64,000 nucleotides of DNA from Anarhynchus alexandrinus. Taxonomy: Eukaryota > Chordata > Aves > Charadriiformes > Charadriidae. This document shows, in pieces, positions 49,093 to 60,500 of the stretch. The DNA is taken from NCBI GenBank assembly GCA_008711295.1, contig VUYV01000072.1:3749691-3813690 (forward strand), read 5' to 3'. Position 1 is the stretch's first letter. Each line of letters begins with the position of its first letter. A model generated the notes under the pieces. The model saw nothing but the letters and a program-made list of their open reading frames with translations, ran no database searches and was not told where the DNA came from. Both the position numbers and the translations under genes were made by a program.

Positions 49093-52000
49093 CATATTTG
49101 TTTCACTGTCATCTTCAAAAATTAAGTTTCCCCAACCCAACAATTGTGTTACCCGTACTTTGGAAGAGGTATGGGGGACAGGGAGGGAACAGAGCCATAT
49201 ACTACATCTTTGGGTACCAGCAGGGTCCAAGAGCCAGTAGAGATTTAAAGCCCACCTACTCATCTAAATTTTCAGAGCTGCAATAAAGATGTAATTCCGT
49301 TGTGTGCAGGTTGAGAATTATGGCTTCGGATTCCACCACTAAACTCCTGACAGTGTGTTTAACTTGGCCAAATGCTGATAGCTTTGGACATAAATCTTTA
49401 GACCATTGGCACATGAGAGCAGACAGCACAGAACAAACTCCAGCACGCAGCCCCAAGCCATACTGGGATTTCAAGCTCACGGGAATAAAAGGTTTTTGCA
49501 GTATAAGGGAAGTTGACCCATTGCATTTTTAAAAATTTGTCCTTCAGACCTACACATAACAGATCTCAGTTAACCAAAATCTATAGACACACACAGAGAG
49601 TTCAATAGTTGCACACAGAACCAGTAATAAATGATTTATTTAGTAACAAATATCATACTTTTTTTAAATAATCGAAGTATCACCACAGTCTCCCATTGCT
49701 CAGTTCTGCAGATGATGGGAATGCTACAAAGACTGAGAAGCACCAAAACGCATCCCAGTTCAGTGTATGTACTGCTCATCTTCATTAATTTTCAGGTGTC
49801 TAAAATCATGGTTTTAAAACTTACAACTTATTTCTTTAATGAAGAGTTTCACTACGAACTAGTGATCATTTATCCCATGCTCTTGCTGCTTGTGAAACTT
49901 TTACTCAAATATTTTAAACACACTTCTGTTAACTTTGCATTGTCATAAATTCAATCAAAATCTGGACTAATCTCAGTGTAAATTGAAAATTTACATTTGT
50001 ATCTTTTTGCAAAAACTCTCTCTAAATTTATGTCTGGTCTTTATACTCTGAGGCACCTGCATGCAGAATTTAATCATTCAATCTGGAAAGGAAGAATCTG
50101 AATTAATGTTGTGTTTCTGAATTCCTTAAACTAAATGCATAAGATAATTATTGCCTAGATGACCTTTTGAATTACAGTAATCCTACAGAAACCCATTATT
50201 CCAGCAACATTTTTAAAGCACAAGCTGGAAATCAGAAAAAGCGACATACGAAAGCCATTATTTTGTCTGCAACAATAATTTCTCTGGGAGCACTGACCAG
50301 GGTGGATCTGATCCAGCATAGAGAACACAATAAATGGTTCAGGAAAGACAAGAGGCACAAAGCCATTCCACCCCTAATCTCCAAACAATCAACATTTAAG
50401 TGACAGTATTTAAGCGCTCTTTTGCTATGAATAGGCGTGGATTATCCACAACAGGATACAGGCATCAGGTCAAAAGAAGCGCAGAGCAAAGCAGTGTCAT
50501 TCAGCTTAAAAAATAAACGAGAAACCTGAACACAAAGAGGCAAAGAATCACAAAAATATTTCATCAGCTCATTTGCATTATACGGCTAAACCAACAGTTC
50601 TAAAGCTGGTTATTTATTAACGTGCTTGATTAACGTCAACCAGACGCTCTAGCACACCGTCATACTTTTGGAAGAACTTGGTCCAACTCCTCAAAATACA
50701 TATCCTAACTAGATTGATGTCTCCTATATGAAAAACTATCTTCTCCCTTAAGCGGGGCGTTGAGTTTAATGGCAGATATAAGACTGACTGAGACAGAGGG
50801 ATTCCTCTTGCTACACACCCCAGAGTTATCAGAAAGGTATGATTTACAAATTCCTTTTCAAGGAGTCACTGCAAAAGGTCCATCGACAGCCCAAGCACCC
50901 TCGTTAGCACCTTTGCAGTTGTGCTTTGAAAAGAATTCCTTGGGCTTCCACATTACAAACCCTTTCTCAAGATTACATCCCCAATAACAGCTGTTGCTTA
51001 TGACGGTCGAAATAAAGCAGCATTATCCTTGCCTAATTATGCAAGTTTTTAATACAAACAAATTGTTCCATCAACAAATTACTTTCCCAAAGGGCAGCAG
51101 CCACCATGGCTTCATCCCCCACATCGCAAGCCCGATGGGAGAGCCTGGGACTTCTATGTAGCACCTACTATTAAAACATTATATATATGGAAAGAATTCC
51201 TTATTGACAGTTCCCAGAGTACAACAGCTTAAAGATGTCATATTTACTTTAAAAAAAAAACGCTCAGCACTAGTTACTGTCAGAAGACACGGGATTAAGT
51301 TGGTCAGAAAGCAAAGTTCCCCATAACAACCATCAACTCTACTTGGCCTGTCTGGAGCAGGGACTATACTAGTTTGCCCAAATTTTAAGTACAGCCCAAT
51401 AAAGACAAAAGACCACAAAATATTTTCACTCAGGATCTTGTTTTGAGGTTAACTATCAATTACATTGAAAGGATAACATTTTTCAACTATTAGCTGTGCA
51501 ATTGAGCCATGGGCCTTTTCAAAATAATATTGCTGCTGGGAAAAAAGTGCTTTATTCTGTCAGTCAGTGATTTGCAGCGAGTTCCACCATGGTTTTCACC
51601 TGAAATCCAGTAAAACCCATCCTGGTTTCCCAGACTCTTAAGTTTTTCTGCTTCAGTGTTTATAAAATCATATTTGTGAGATGTGTCCAATTTGTATCCT
51701 CTCATCTTTTAACACTTTACAAGGCTGAAAGCCATAACCAATCTCGTTTTATAGATATTTGGACATTTAAATATATACACAAGCACAAAGATTTTCAAAG
51801 GAGGTCAATGAGCTTGACTTCTATTAAACCAAGTAGGTCTTCTGCATCTAATGATGGCAGCCCCACCAGATCTGCACTTTCAGAGTAGTGGTTTTTAATA
51901 TGCTACAGAAGAAGAAACTCCAACATTTGTGAAATTCATTCACTTCAGCAAAATTTCAGAAAAATTAAGAGCCAAAGAGCAAGAAGAGAACCCGAGGCCC

Positions 52001-52476
52001 TGAGCCGCCAAGCCTTTGCATACAGCTGAAAAGGCCATCTCCAGCTATGCAGGGTCTCTCAGAACCACCTCCAGCTATGGTGGTACAGAAAAGCACATGC
52101 TAAAACCAGTAACTATCAGTGCACATGATGGACTTAAAAGTTACACTGTAGGCAAGAACTGCATTGGAATAAAGTACTGTAGCTGCCATTTCCTAAAATG
52201 TATTAAAAAAATAATTAAGTTCTTAAGATCTTAAAAGACGTGCTTCTGCACTGATGCTCAAATTAGCCACCTTCGGAGCAGAAGAAAACACTTGCGGGCT
52301 GTTGCTGGGGAAAGACAGCTATACCAAGAGCAAACGGGAATAGCCGACGTGTGACTGATGTGGGTCAACACCGCAGCAAAGGGAGGATGGTCTGCACATG
52401 AGCACATGTACCCGAGGTGGCCTCAGACCCAGGAGCAGCGATCAGGATGCTCCTGGGGCAAGACCCTCAGCTTGCT

Positions 52477-52556
52477 CCCCACCCCCAGCCTCTCCCCTGC
52501 ACCCCAAGCTGGGGTACTGGGGTACCCCACCCCCAAACCCCTCTGGGCTCACCCCA
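52477..52556 (-). other. C-rich patch: G-quadruplex-type motif on the gene-sense strand
   Basis: Plus-strand CCCCACCCCCAGCCTCTCCC followed by CTGCACCCC gives four C-runs with loops of 1, 7 and 4, so the minus strand (FNDC3B pre-mRNA sense) fits a G-quadruplex pattern. A second cluster (CCCCACCCCCAAACCCC) follows, and a 12-bp perfect palindrome TGGGGTACCCCA lies between them at 52518-52529. Confidence 0.6.
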
Positions 52557-53444
52557 TGCCGCACATAACCCCCTGAGAGCCCGCAATCGCAAAGCACCGA
52601 CTAACGAGCTGCAGAGTCGAGGTCAAACCATTAAAGCCAACCCACATCGAGTATTTGATATTGGGCATTTTCCAGCCACCGCCCCTGATTTGTCCCAATT
52701 GCCTGGGACAAATAATAGAGGCACACTGCGACTTCTTTTGTTTATGCACACTAAGTATGTCAAACTAATTCGAAGATTTATTTTTCCCATGTCCTCCTAA
52801 ACTGCAGAAGTGTATTCTGCAGCCTGGAGCGCAGCTTTTCTGCTCCCTTTCTACACAAGGGATCTGCACGAGAACGCTTTGTTTCTCAAGCTTTTAATTA
52901 AAAATCTGAGGAAAGCAATAAAAAAAAGTCTAAAGATAACGTCTTTATTTTAATGAAAACAAACACAGATGATCTTTAATTGCCTTATGTATCTTCCAAT
53001 ATTCATCATCCCGCGTATGCACATTTAGGAGATGGCAGCAAAGGCAAAAGAGAGCTTGAAAAGTCACTTTGAGCCCACACTGCTGCCCTGCAGCGTCAGG
53101 AGGACACGGTCCGAGGACGCTCCAGCCCAATTTCAGCCCTCTGGCCTCCTCGCATCCGAAAAGCTTGTGACAGTTGGGAGTAGGGTTTCAGCAGCACAAT
53201 CTCAAAGGCTTTTTTTTTCCCCCCTAAAAAGTACTTGGATGTTTGCTTTAGCAATTTAATCCAGTCTGTGCTGAAGGCCAGCCTTACCTGCTGCATCCTC
53301 AGAGAAGGCTTGCTATCTCCAAAATGCATTTTTTTTTGCATTTATTTTGCATTTAAGAATGTTATTATATCTTATTTAAACAACCGTGTTTGTTAAGACT
53401 GATTAATGTTACTAAGTTGCATAGTTACTATAAATATTTGTAAT

Positions 53445-53461
53445 CACACACACACACACAC
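53445..53461. repeat. Short CA microsatellite
   Basis: About eight CA units, uninterrupted. Short, but a possible length polymorphism in intron 2. Confidence 0.85.
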
Positions 53462-56400
53462 CATTTGGCAATAATTGCTCGTGTCCGGACTAAGTTTTCA
53501 TGACAAGCCAAATGAGTGTCACGAGTGTCCCACTCATTCCCATCATCCAACTCTCATATATATTTGGGAGCAAGGGAAGAACCTAACGAACCTGCCAGCA
53601 ATGCCTAACCCAGGCTTAAAGCTCAGGTTCAGGAATATAAAACTATTTATGTTATAGCTATGTGGTCTCATACAAAGACAGAAAATGCTGCCTGATAAAG
53701 ACCAAGGGCGTGTGCTGTCATCCATTTCGTATAGTATTGGTTTACTTACACAAGTGCTTTTTAAGCAGACAGAAGGAAATTCGTGTTCAAAGCAGGTCCC
53801 CATCTCCGCACTGCTTTGCTGCAGGTCCCCTGTGAGTGCCGGGGCAGCCCCAAGGAGGGAGACGCTCACTTGCATCCATGGGATGCAATACAATCCAGTC
53901 CTCGCTTTAAAATATTTCCACTTTATGAGAACCTTTTCCTTGCTAAGGTCAAACAGACACTTGCACTGCTTTCGCGTATTAAAACCCTGCCCTAAGTGTT
54001 TTCCAACGTGGTGAATTTTCCCTTCCCTGTTTAGATACACCAGGCTTCTTACAGCCGGGGGGGCACGGCAGCATAGGCACCATCTGGCATCCAGCCACAG
54101 ATTCCTCACAAATACTTTAAATTATTGAAGTCTACTGTATTTACAGTTTCTACAGTGCATAAATTTTGGATTATATTGCATCTTTAGGAAAAAACCCAAA
54201 ACAAAACAAAAAACCACCACCAAAACCTCATTCATCTTGAAACAAGCCTCCCATGCGCAAGTATCCCCATCTCTCCCCTAAAAGGCCATTTCTGCAAGTA
54301 TCTATACAAAATTATCTAGAAAGCACGAAGTAGCTCAAAGTTTTGGCACCAAGTTCACTGGCTCAGCCCCGCTGCTGTTCCGGTGCCGTACAAACCCCAG
54401 CCAGCTCCGCGCTTCCAAGCTCTTGCAAGGTGCACGGCCTTAGTGCGCTCCAGGAAGGTACCAAACCTCGTTCCTCCTTCAGACGTACTCTCATTTCCCT
54501 TATTCAAAGCGTGCGACCCTAAAAGACAAGAACTCGCACGCACGGCACTGCGCACAGTGCCTGGGCACGAGCCAAGCAGGGAAAAAGGCGGGCAAGCACA
54601 AAACTCGCTGTACCATTGCAGGTGCAGCGAGCGAACCACGCCAAAAGAAAATTCCCCCAAATAAATTGCTCAGCATTGTGTACAGACACGCCACGGCACA
54701 GCTAGCTGCCCCTCCACTTTATACTCCGAGCTTTTTAGAGCTTGCTGTGGAGTACCTACAGGAAACCACTGAAATTCTTGGACCAAAAGGTTAATTATCA
54801 CTCCCTGAATCCCCACGGGAGTTACAAGTGGATTAGAAGCAGAAACAGAGTAAGCAGCAGCTCTGAAAGGCACATGAAAGCACTGAATACAATCAGCAGT
54901 AGTGGAAATTAAGTGTGGGAAACTTAAAAAAAACAACAAAAAAACCCCAAAAAAACCCCAGCGCTAGAAATGCCATTTTGGGTAGTCTAGAGAAGAGGGA
55001 TTACTGTCAAGCCGGCAGAGACATTCCTAGCTCTGCCCTGTACAGCTCTGCAGCACTTATCCCCAGGAAGATAAAACAATTAAATGTTCCCATGCAGTTG
55101 TCTGACAGTACAGGACTGTTTACTGGCAGAATTGCCTTCTGCATCGCTCTCCATCTGGCTGCTGGTACCAGCTAAGGTGTTTTACCAGCTCCACTCTGCT
55201 CTTTTCTACATGTACAAGAACTGGTCTTTTGAGAAAAACCTTTTCTCTGAGGCTCAGGTGCAGCTCATAGCACAGCTCTGCCATGCTGGCAGGAGCACAG
55301 CAAGGCTGAGCCGCAGCAAGTGCCCTCAGAGCATCTCACGAGCGGCTCTGAAGCACGAGGCACCGATCTGCGTCTGAGCACGCGGCAGTCGGGAAAATTC
55401 CACGTGCTTCGTCTCTTACCCGCTGAGCTGCGACGCTCCCTTACCGCCAGCTTCTAATAGAGACTGTAATTGCACCCTGGGAAAGCACGTCCTTATAAAT
55501 CTCACACCTATTTATCGAGTAATATAAATCATCTTTATTAAGGAAGTCATTCTTACGTGACTCAAATCTGAAGGCTGTTCCTGCCTTACAAGTAACTCAG
55601 ATAAAACTCTTTCAACAAACATGTAACATTTGCTTCTACATTACATAAGAAATCATGTTAAGAGTAATTAACATAGCCTATTTCCTACTACTATATGCAA
55701 ATATCAAACGAAGCATTTATTCCAACTTGCCACATTTTAGAACTGTACTTTTAAACAGTGAAGACAGCAACTAAAGCTTCAGGAAGAGGATGAAAATGCT
55801 AACACGTAAAGGCAGCTAAGCTTTGAGGCACACGAGGGCACATCCAGACTAGAGGCCAAAATATGTCACAGAAAACTGGTATTCCAACTACAAGTATTTA
55901 AAGAGATAAGGCGATGAGGTCTACAAGCGTCATCCAACAAACATTTATTTAGAAAAGGAACCCGGCCCGGAACTGTTCTCCTGAGTCATATTTGCACAGC
56001 ACAGCAAAAGCAAGAAGTAATGCACTTCCAGTACGTCAGCAATTTTTTTTTACTCCAAAACATTAGATGAGAAGCTAGTTTAAAGGCAACAGAGGCATCC
56101 GCCAAGCAAGGCTTGCTGAATCATCACTGATGGGGAAATTCAAAGATTGGACTGAGCCCCATCTCAAAGGAGGGCTCAGAAGACTTTATTTATTCTTTCT
56201 GTAATACAGAAGGATCCACTGAACAGTCTAACCTGATAAACGGTTTTCAGCAAGGAGGAAAAGGCATATTAGGAACAATTATCTTATCCAATATCAATAA
56301 GATAGTTCCTTCACTTAAACGTATTAATATTGGACTTGAATACAGAGCCGTTAAAAGCTTTCTTTTCTATTTCTTCAAGTTGAAGCACACTGTGCAGAAA

Positions 56401-57437
56401 TGACTTTAAAAAAATAATAATAATCACAGCTTTGAAAACCTGTATCGTACTGAGAACCCAGACAAGCAGACAGACTAAGAAGCTTACAAGAAAAGTGGAA
56501 ATTATTCTTCCTTTTGAGGTTGGTGTAGCTCAAAACACAGCTTGGAGGGAGGAGCAAATGATCAACAGAATGAGAAGTAACAGAATGACATTTTATATTG
56601 ATTCATGAAGGACAGCTTATTTCTACCTTGGTTAAAATACTTTGCAGGAATGTCTCAGATCAGGAGGGAACCAAATTGAGTAACACAGAAAAATTGCTAC
56701 GGTAGATGTTCTACAATGAGAAACATTAACCCAAGATGACAGGTTGGGGAATCTACCAACTATCAGCCTGAACCTCCAGGCTGTATCCTGACATGAAGGC
56801 ATCACTATGGTCTTGTATTGATTCTACCTACTTCTGATCGAGCTTATTAGAGAGCACCTCCCAGAAAAATATGAAAACAACTATAAACTTGCCTTCCTTC
56901 GAAAGCCCACTCAAAACTCACTTCCACTCCTCTAAGGTTTATAACGAAGCACAGGGTAACACACAGGACTGCCGGGATCAGCACACTTTGGTAACCAAAG
57001 AAGAGCAGACAGCACAGGACTCTCGTCTTCAATTCTCCATTTCCTTCCTTCGTCCCCTTTTTTACAATCTCAGCATTTTTGTTTGAAGTTTTTAAAATCT
57101 TATCACAGATAATAGCAAGATGTCTGCACAACAGCTAACACAAATAAATCACGAGACTAACTTTCTGCAAAGCCCCCAAATACGTAGCATTTATAGCCAT
57201 CATTTCAATCCCATTACTTTAACTTCAATGAACACACATGCAAATAATCACATTAAATTTAATGGGCCACTTAAAGCATTGCTTTTAATGTCTTTCCAGT
57301 GTAAGGGCAGATTTCTGCCTTCCAGGAAATACTCTGCCCTCCCTAGTGTTGGGGAAAACCACCTTACCCATCTTCAAAATCCCTTGGTGGCCAAGAGGTA
57401 GTTTCCTTAAACCAGCCATTTTCTGCAAAGCTCACTG

Positions 57438-57439
57438 AC
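57438..57439 (-). other. FNDC3B: Splice donor of FNDC3B intron 2
   Basis: On the minus strand the junction is CAG|GTCAGTGAG. The first two intron bases are GT and positions +4 to +5 are AG, a usable though not perfect donor (+3 is C rather than A or G). It leaves the reading frame in phase 0, matching the acceptor at 49078-49079. Confidence 0.9.
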
Positions 57440-57550
57440 CTGCTGTGATCCGTCGCCATTCACGATGTGAGGCATCATGGCTACCTCCCCGTTCAGCAAC
57501 GGTGGCAGCTCCAGCGGAATTTGGTCGGTCATCATCATTGTGACGTACAT
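57440..57550 (-). CDS. FNDC3B: FNDC3B first coding exon (start codon, residues 1-37)
   Basis: Read on the minus strand, the exon opens ATG-TAC-GTC-ACA and gives MYVTMMMTDQIPLELPPLL, then NGEVAMMPHIVNGDGSQQ, 37 codons. This matches the extreme N-terminus of vertebrate FNDC3B (FAD104) as I know it, with small changes near the end (human reads close to LVNGDAAQQ). The donor is CAGCAG|GTCAGTGAG, after base 57440, in phase 0. The codon just before the ATG is an in-frame TGA, so translation in this frame cannot start further upstream. From family knowledge, FNDC3B is a protein of roughly 1200 residues with a proline-rich N-terminus, about nine fibronectin III domains and a C-terminal membrane anchor. 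It is linked to adipocyte and osteoblast differentiation and found at ER/Golgi-type membranes. Only the pre-FN3 N-terminus is encoded here. FNDC3A is excluded because its N-terminus differs (MAEHPPLLDT...). Confidence 0.95.
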
Positions 57551-57578
57551 TCATGGAGAATTTTCCTCAACGGGCTTC
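57551..57578 (-). other. FNDC3B: FNDC3B exon 2, 5' UTR part
   Basis: These are 28 bases of 5' UTR between the acceptor (minus-strand TTGCTTCTCTTGCAG, AG at 57579-57580) and the start codon. The pyrimidine-rich tract plus CAG makes a good acceptor, so at least one non-coding exon should lie beyond 64000. The UTR contains an extra ATG at 57552-57554, out of frame with the main ORF. An in-frame TGA sits directly before the main ATG. Confidence 0.85.
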
Positions 57579-60500
57579 CTGCAAGAGAAGCAACAGTTAA
57601 AGACCCTGGAAAACCCACTTGTACTTTAGAAGGTCGCCGGCATCCGCGCCGATTTTGCTGTGATGGCAGCAACCTAAGCAGGACACCATAGGGTGCATAT
57701 GGGAACCTGATGCACTGAACGGAGGTTTTAACTGTTAGATCAAGAGCACGGAAAGTCAAGTTTCCATGCAAGACTTCCAAAAACCAACCAGCCAGATTTC
57801 CACTCTTTTCCACCATTATAATCCCCAGTCCTCATCGCAAGAGGTAAGTTCTGTGACACTTCAAGCAAGATTTGCTCTGTTCCTAAAATTCAGCGTCCTG
57901 CTTGCTACCACAGCTCTGGGAACTCCATCACCCGCGTGTTTAACATGTCACATCAGTTTCACTCGATATCCACAGTTCAAAGCCAAAACACCTTTATTTT
58001 CTTTTCAGGGCCCTGTAAACAGTGCGAACTGCCACCTGTATCACAGAGAGGAGGCGCCTGACTTCCACTTAATCATGATCCGAAGGAGAAAGTTTTCTGC
58101 GGGAGCAGGAGGGCCAGAGCATCCCCACGCTCCGAACGCCGTGCGCTGTACGTGGGACAACAGAAGATGATCTCACTTAAGGATTTGCGAAGAACCGCAC
58201 ATCACTTCCAGCACACCCTCCCCCTTCCCAGCTAACTGATGTGATACGTAAGCATTGCTAAAACCACAGGGAGATTGCTTTGTAAAAACAAGTCTTAATT
58301 CAGCATTAAGGGTACCATCATACTGTTTCACGGGGCAATAATCCAGTTTTTTAGCGAATAAGATGGATGACCTAATCACATTGCTTACCTAGACTTCTGC
58401 GCAAGAACTCCTAAGCAAAGCAACCTTACAGGTCCAGCGCTGATCAGGCAGCCTCCTTAGTACCCCTCACGCCAGGGAATCCCAAAGTCCTCCCAAATCA
58501 TTTCACATACATCACAAATTCAATTAAAAAAACCTAAAAATGCCATGACTTAGGTGGCTGGTAAGAGCCAGGTCATCAGCTGGCACGAGACCACCAGAGT
58601 ATAAAGAGGGGAAATTTTGGCAAAGAGCAACAGGGAAAACCCTGCTCACGAGGAAAGCGGTGTGGGATGTAGTATTTACACGGAGCACTTGACTACAGAG
58701 CCATAAACCGTGAGTTAATTCATCTGCTCCGGAGCGGACAAAGGGCTGAGCCAACCTCACCAGGGTCGGAGCATGCGGTTCCGCGGATGCTGCAAACCTA
58801 ACGCCCCCGTACCTGCCCTGCCCCCAGGTGCTGCTAGGCTTTCATTTTAGATTATTTTTTTCCTGTTTAACTAAAAACAACTAAACCAACAGTGTAGTTG
58901 AAATACACTGTCTTCATTTCATCAACCTCTTCCAGAGCTCGTCACAATCCCACCACCTGCAGAGCGACCTGATGATCAGAAACATCAGCCTGAGCAGCCG
59001 CTGGTACTCCGGCTCCTGAAGAGGACCACTTGCGTGATTTAAAAGCGATGGCGGCGCCCACACGGACTGAATCACATCTATCCTTTCATTCTTATCACAA
59101 AGAGCCCCCTTCATGTCTAAGTAGTACCGGAAGACTAAAAGTGCATTTGTTTTTTCAGGAGACGTGCAAACTTAGCCCTGTTACCTCCAGCCATACATCT
59201 CAAGACCAGCGTCTTAATTTAACTCAGCACCAAAATTAGCACGACTCTCACAGCTCTTTCCGATGCTCTTATCTGTGTGAAAACACCACTTTTCTAATCA
59301 TCACTTCACAGAGGTATAAACAGAGGCAATCTATTTCCACCTGCCTTTAAATGAAATCCCTCCTTTTATTTGAGACTCAATTACAGGACAGAAGTTCTCA
59401 GAAAGCTGAAGACACAGTTGTCAAGAGGATGGTACATCCACAGCCGGGGTTCAAGTCCCATCTCCTGCCAGCATCAACTGCTTTGTCCCAGAGTCTGGCC
59501 ATGGTTTAGTCCCACCACTACCCCAAATAACCTGCCCTGCAGTGCACACATGCATGGAGGAAGGAGTAAGGACACTTGCTAAACTCTCCTGTAGCCCACA
59601 GGATGAAGCTCTCTGGTCCAGCACAAGTCTATTGGTGACCAAAGCCTCCCTGGCTTAGTCATTCAAAGCTCTCAGACCCAACCATTACATGGGATACAGA
59701 AAGGGACAGACCAAAAGCTTTGCTCAACGCATCTTCCCCCTGAAGTTTTGCAATATTTGGAGCTTCTTCCTCAACCTTTTGCTTCTCATTACTTCACAGA
59801 CTCAGGTTTTAATTTTGAGAAGGATCCAAGTCCACAACCAATATTCAGAGGTGTTGGGTTTTAGGGATGGAGGGGAAGGAGCGGGGCAGCGTGGTTTGGG
59901 TTTTGTGGGGTTTTGTTTGTTTGTTTAAAATCACGAGGAAGAAGAGAACATGTGAGTTTTTGAACCACTTCTTAAATGTTTGGGATTAACAAAGGGACTG
60001 AAAAAGCCTAATAGTGAACACCAGTGAGAACATCGGAGTTAGCAGCTTTTAATGGAAACAGATTGATTTAGTCAATGGTCAGTTGTACTTCAAACTACAC
60101 TGGCTATACATGTAGTTATGTTTCTACAGTTTTTGTGTGTGGTTTGTGTGAGGTTTGCATTATATATTCATATATAAATAGGATTATTTTAAAATAATAC
60201 AATGTTCATAGGAACTATTTTAAACCTATGTAAAACAATACACCCCTCCCCCAAATAAATGACACGTTCATCTCGTCTGAATCTGAAAGCCCCAGCTTTA
60301 ACGGAGTTTAAGCGTCACGCCGATGCTATTTTCTTAAGGAAAAAAAGCCAGACTGTAGCTTGAAGCTACATATTTTCCTAATAATATTTCCATTCCAGGC
60401 ACAACCACCAATATGTTGAAATTTATTTGCTACATGTCATTATTTAAAGTTTTACAGCTGCATTCCTTTTGCTTTATTAATGGTTTGTCACTACAGCCAT

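Larger units (their letters stand above)
49078..57439 (-). other. FNDC3B: FNDC3B intron 2 (complete, 8362 bp)
   Basis: A complete intron bounded by the two coding exons. The protein is continuous across it relative to the family, so no constitutive exon is missing. I see no CR1 copy in it. It holds a short CA repeat (53445-53461), a C-rich patch (52477-52556) that is G-rich on the transcribed-sense strand, an A-rich/C-run tract (54924-54960), and a 188-codon open frame (53543-54109, minus) that resembles no protein I recognise. Confidence 0.85.

Noticed and set aside
59448..59460. GGTTCAAGTCCCA, similar to a tRNA B-box
   Set aside because: No A-box or cloverleaf is visible upstream, so it is not a tRNA gene and not a clear tRNA-derived SINE.
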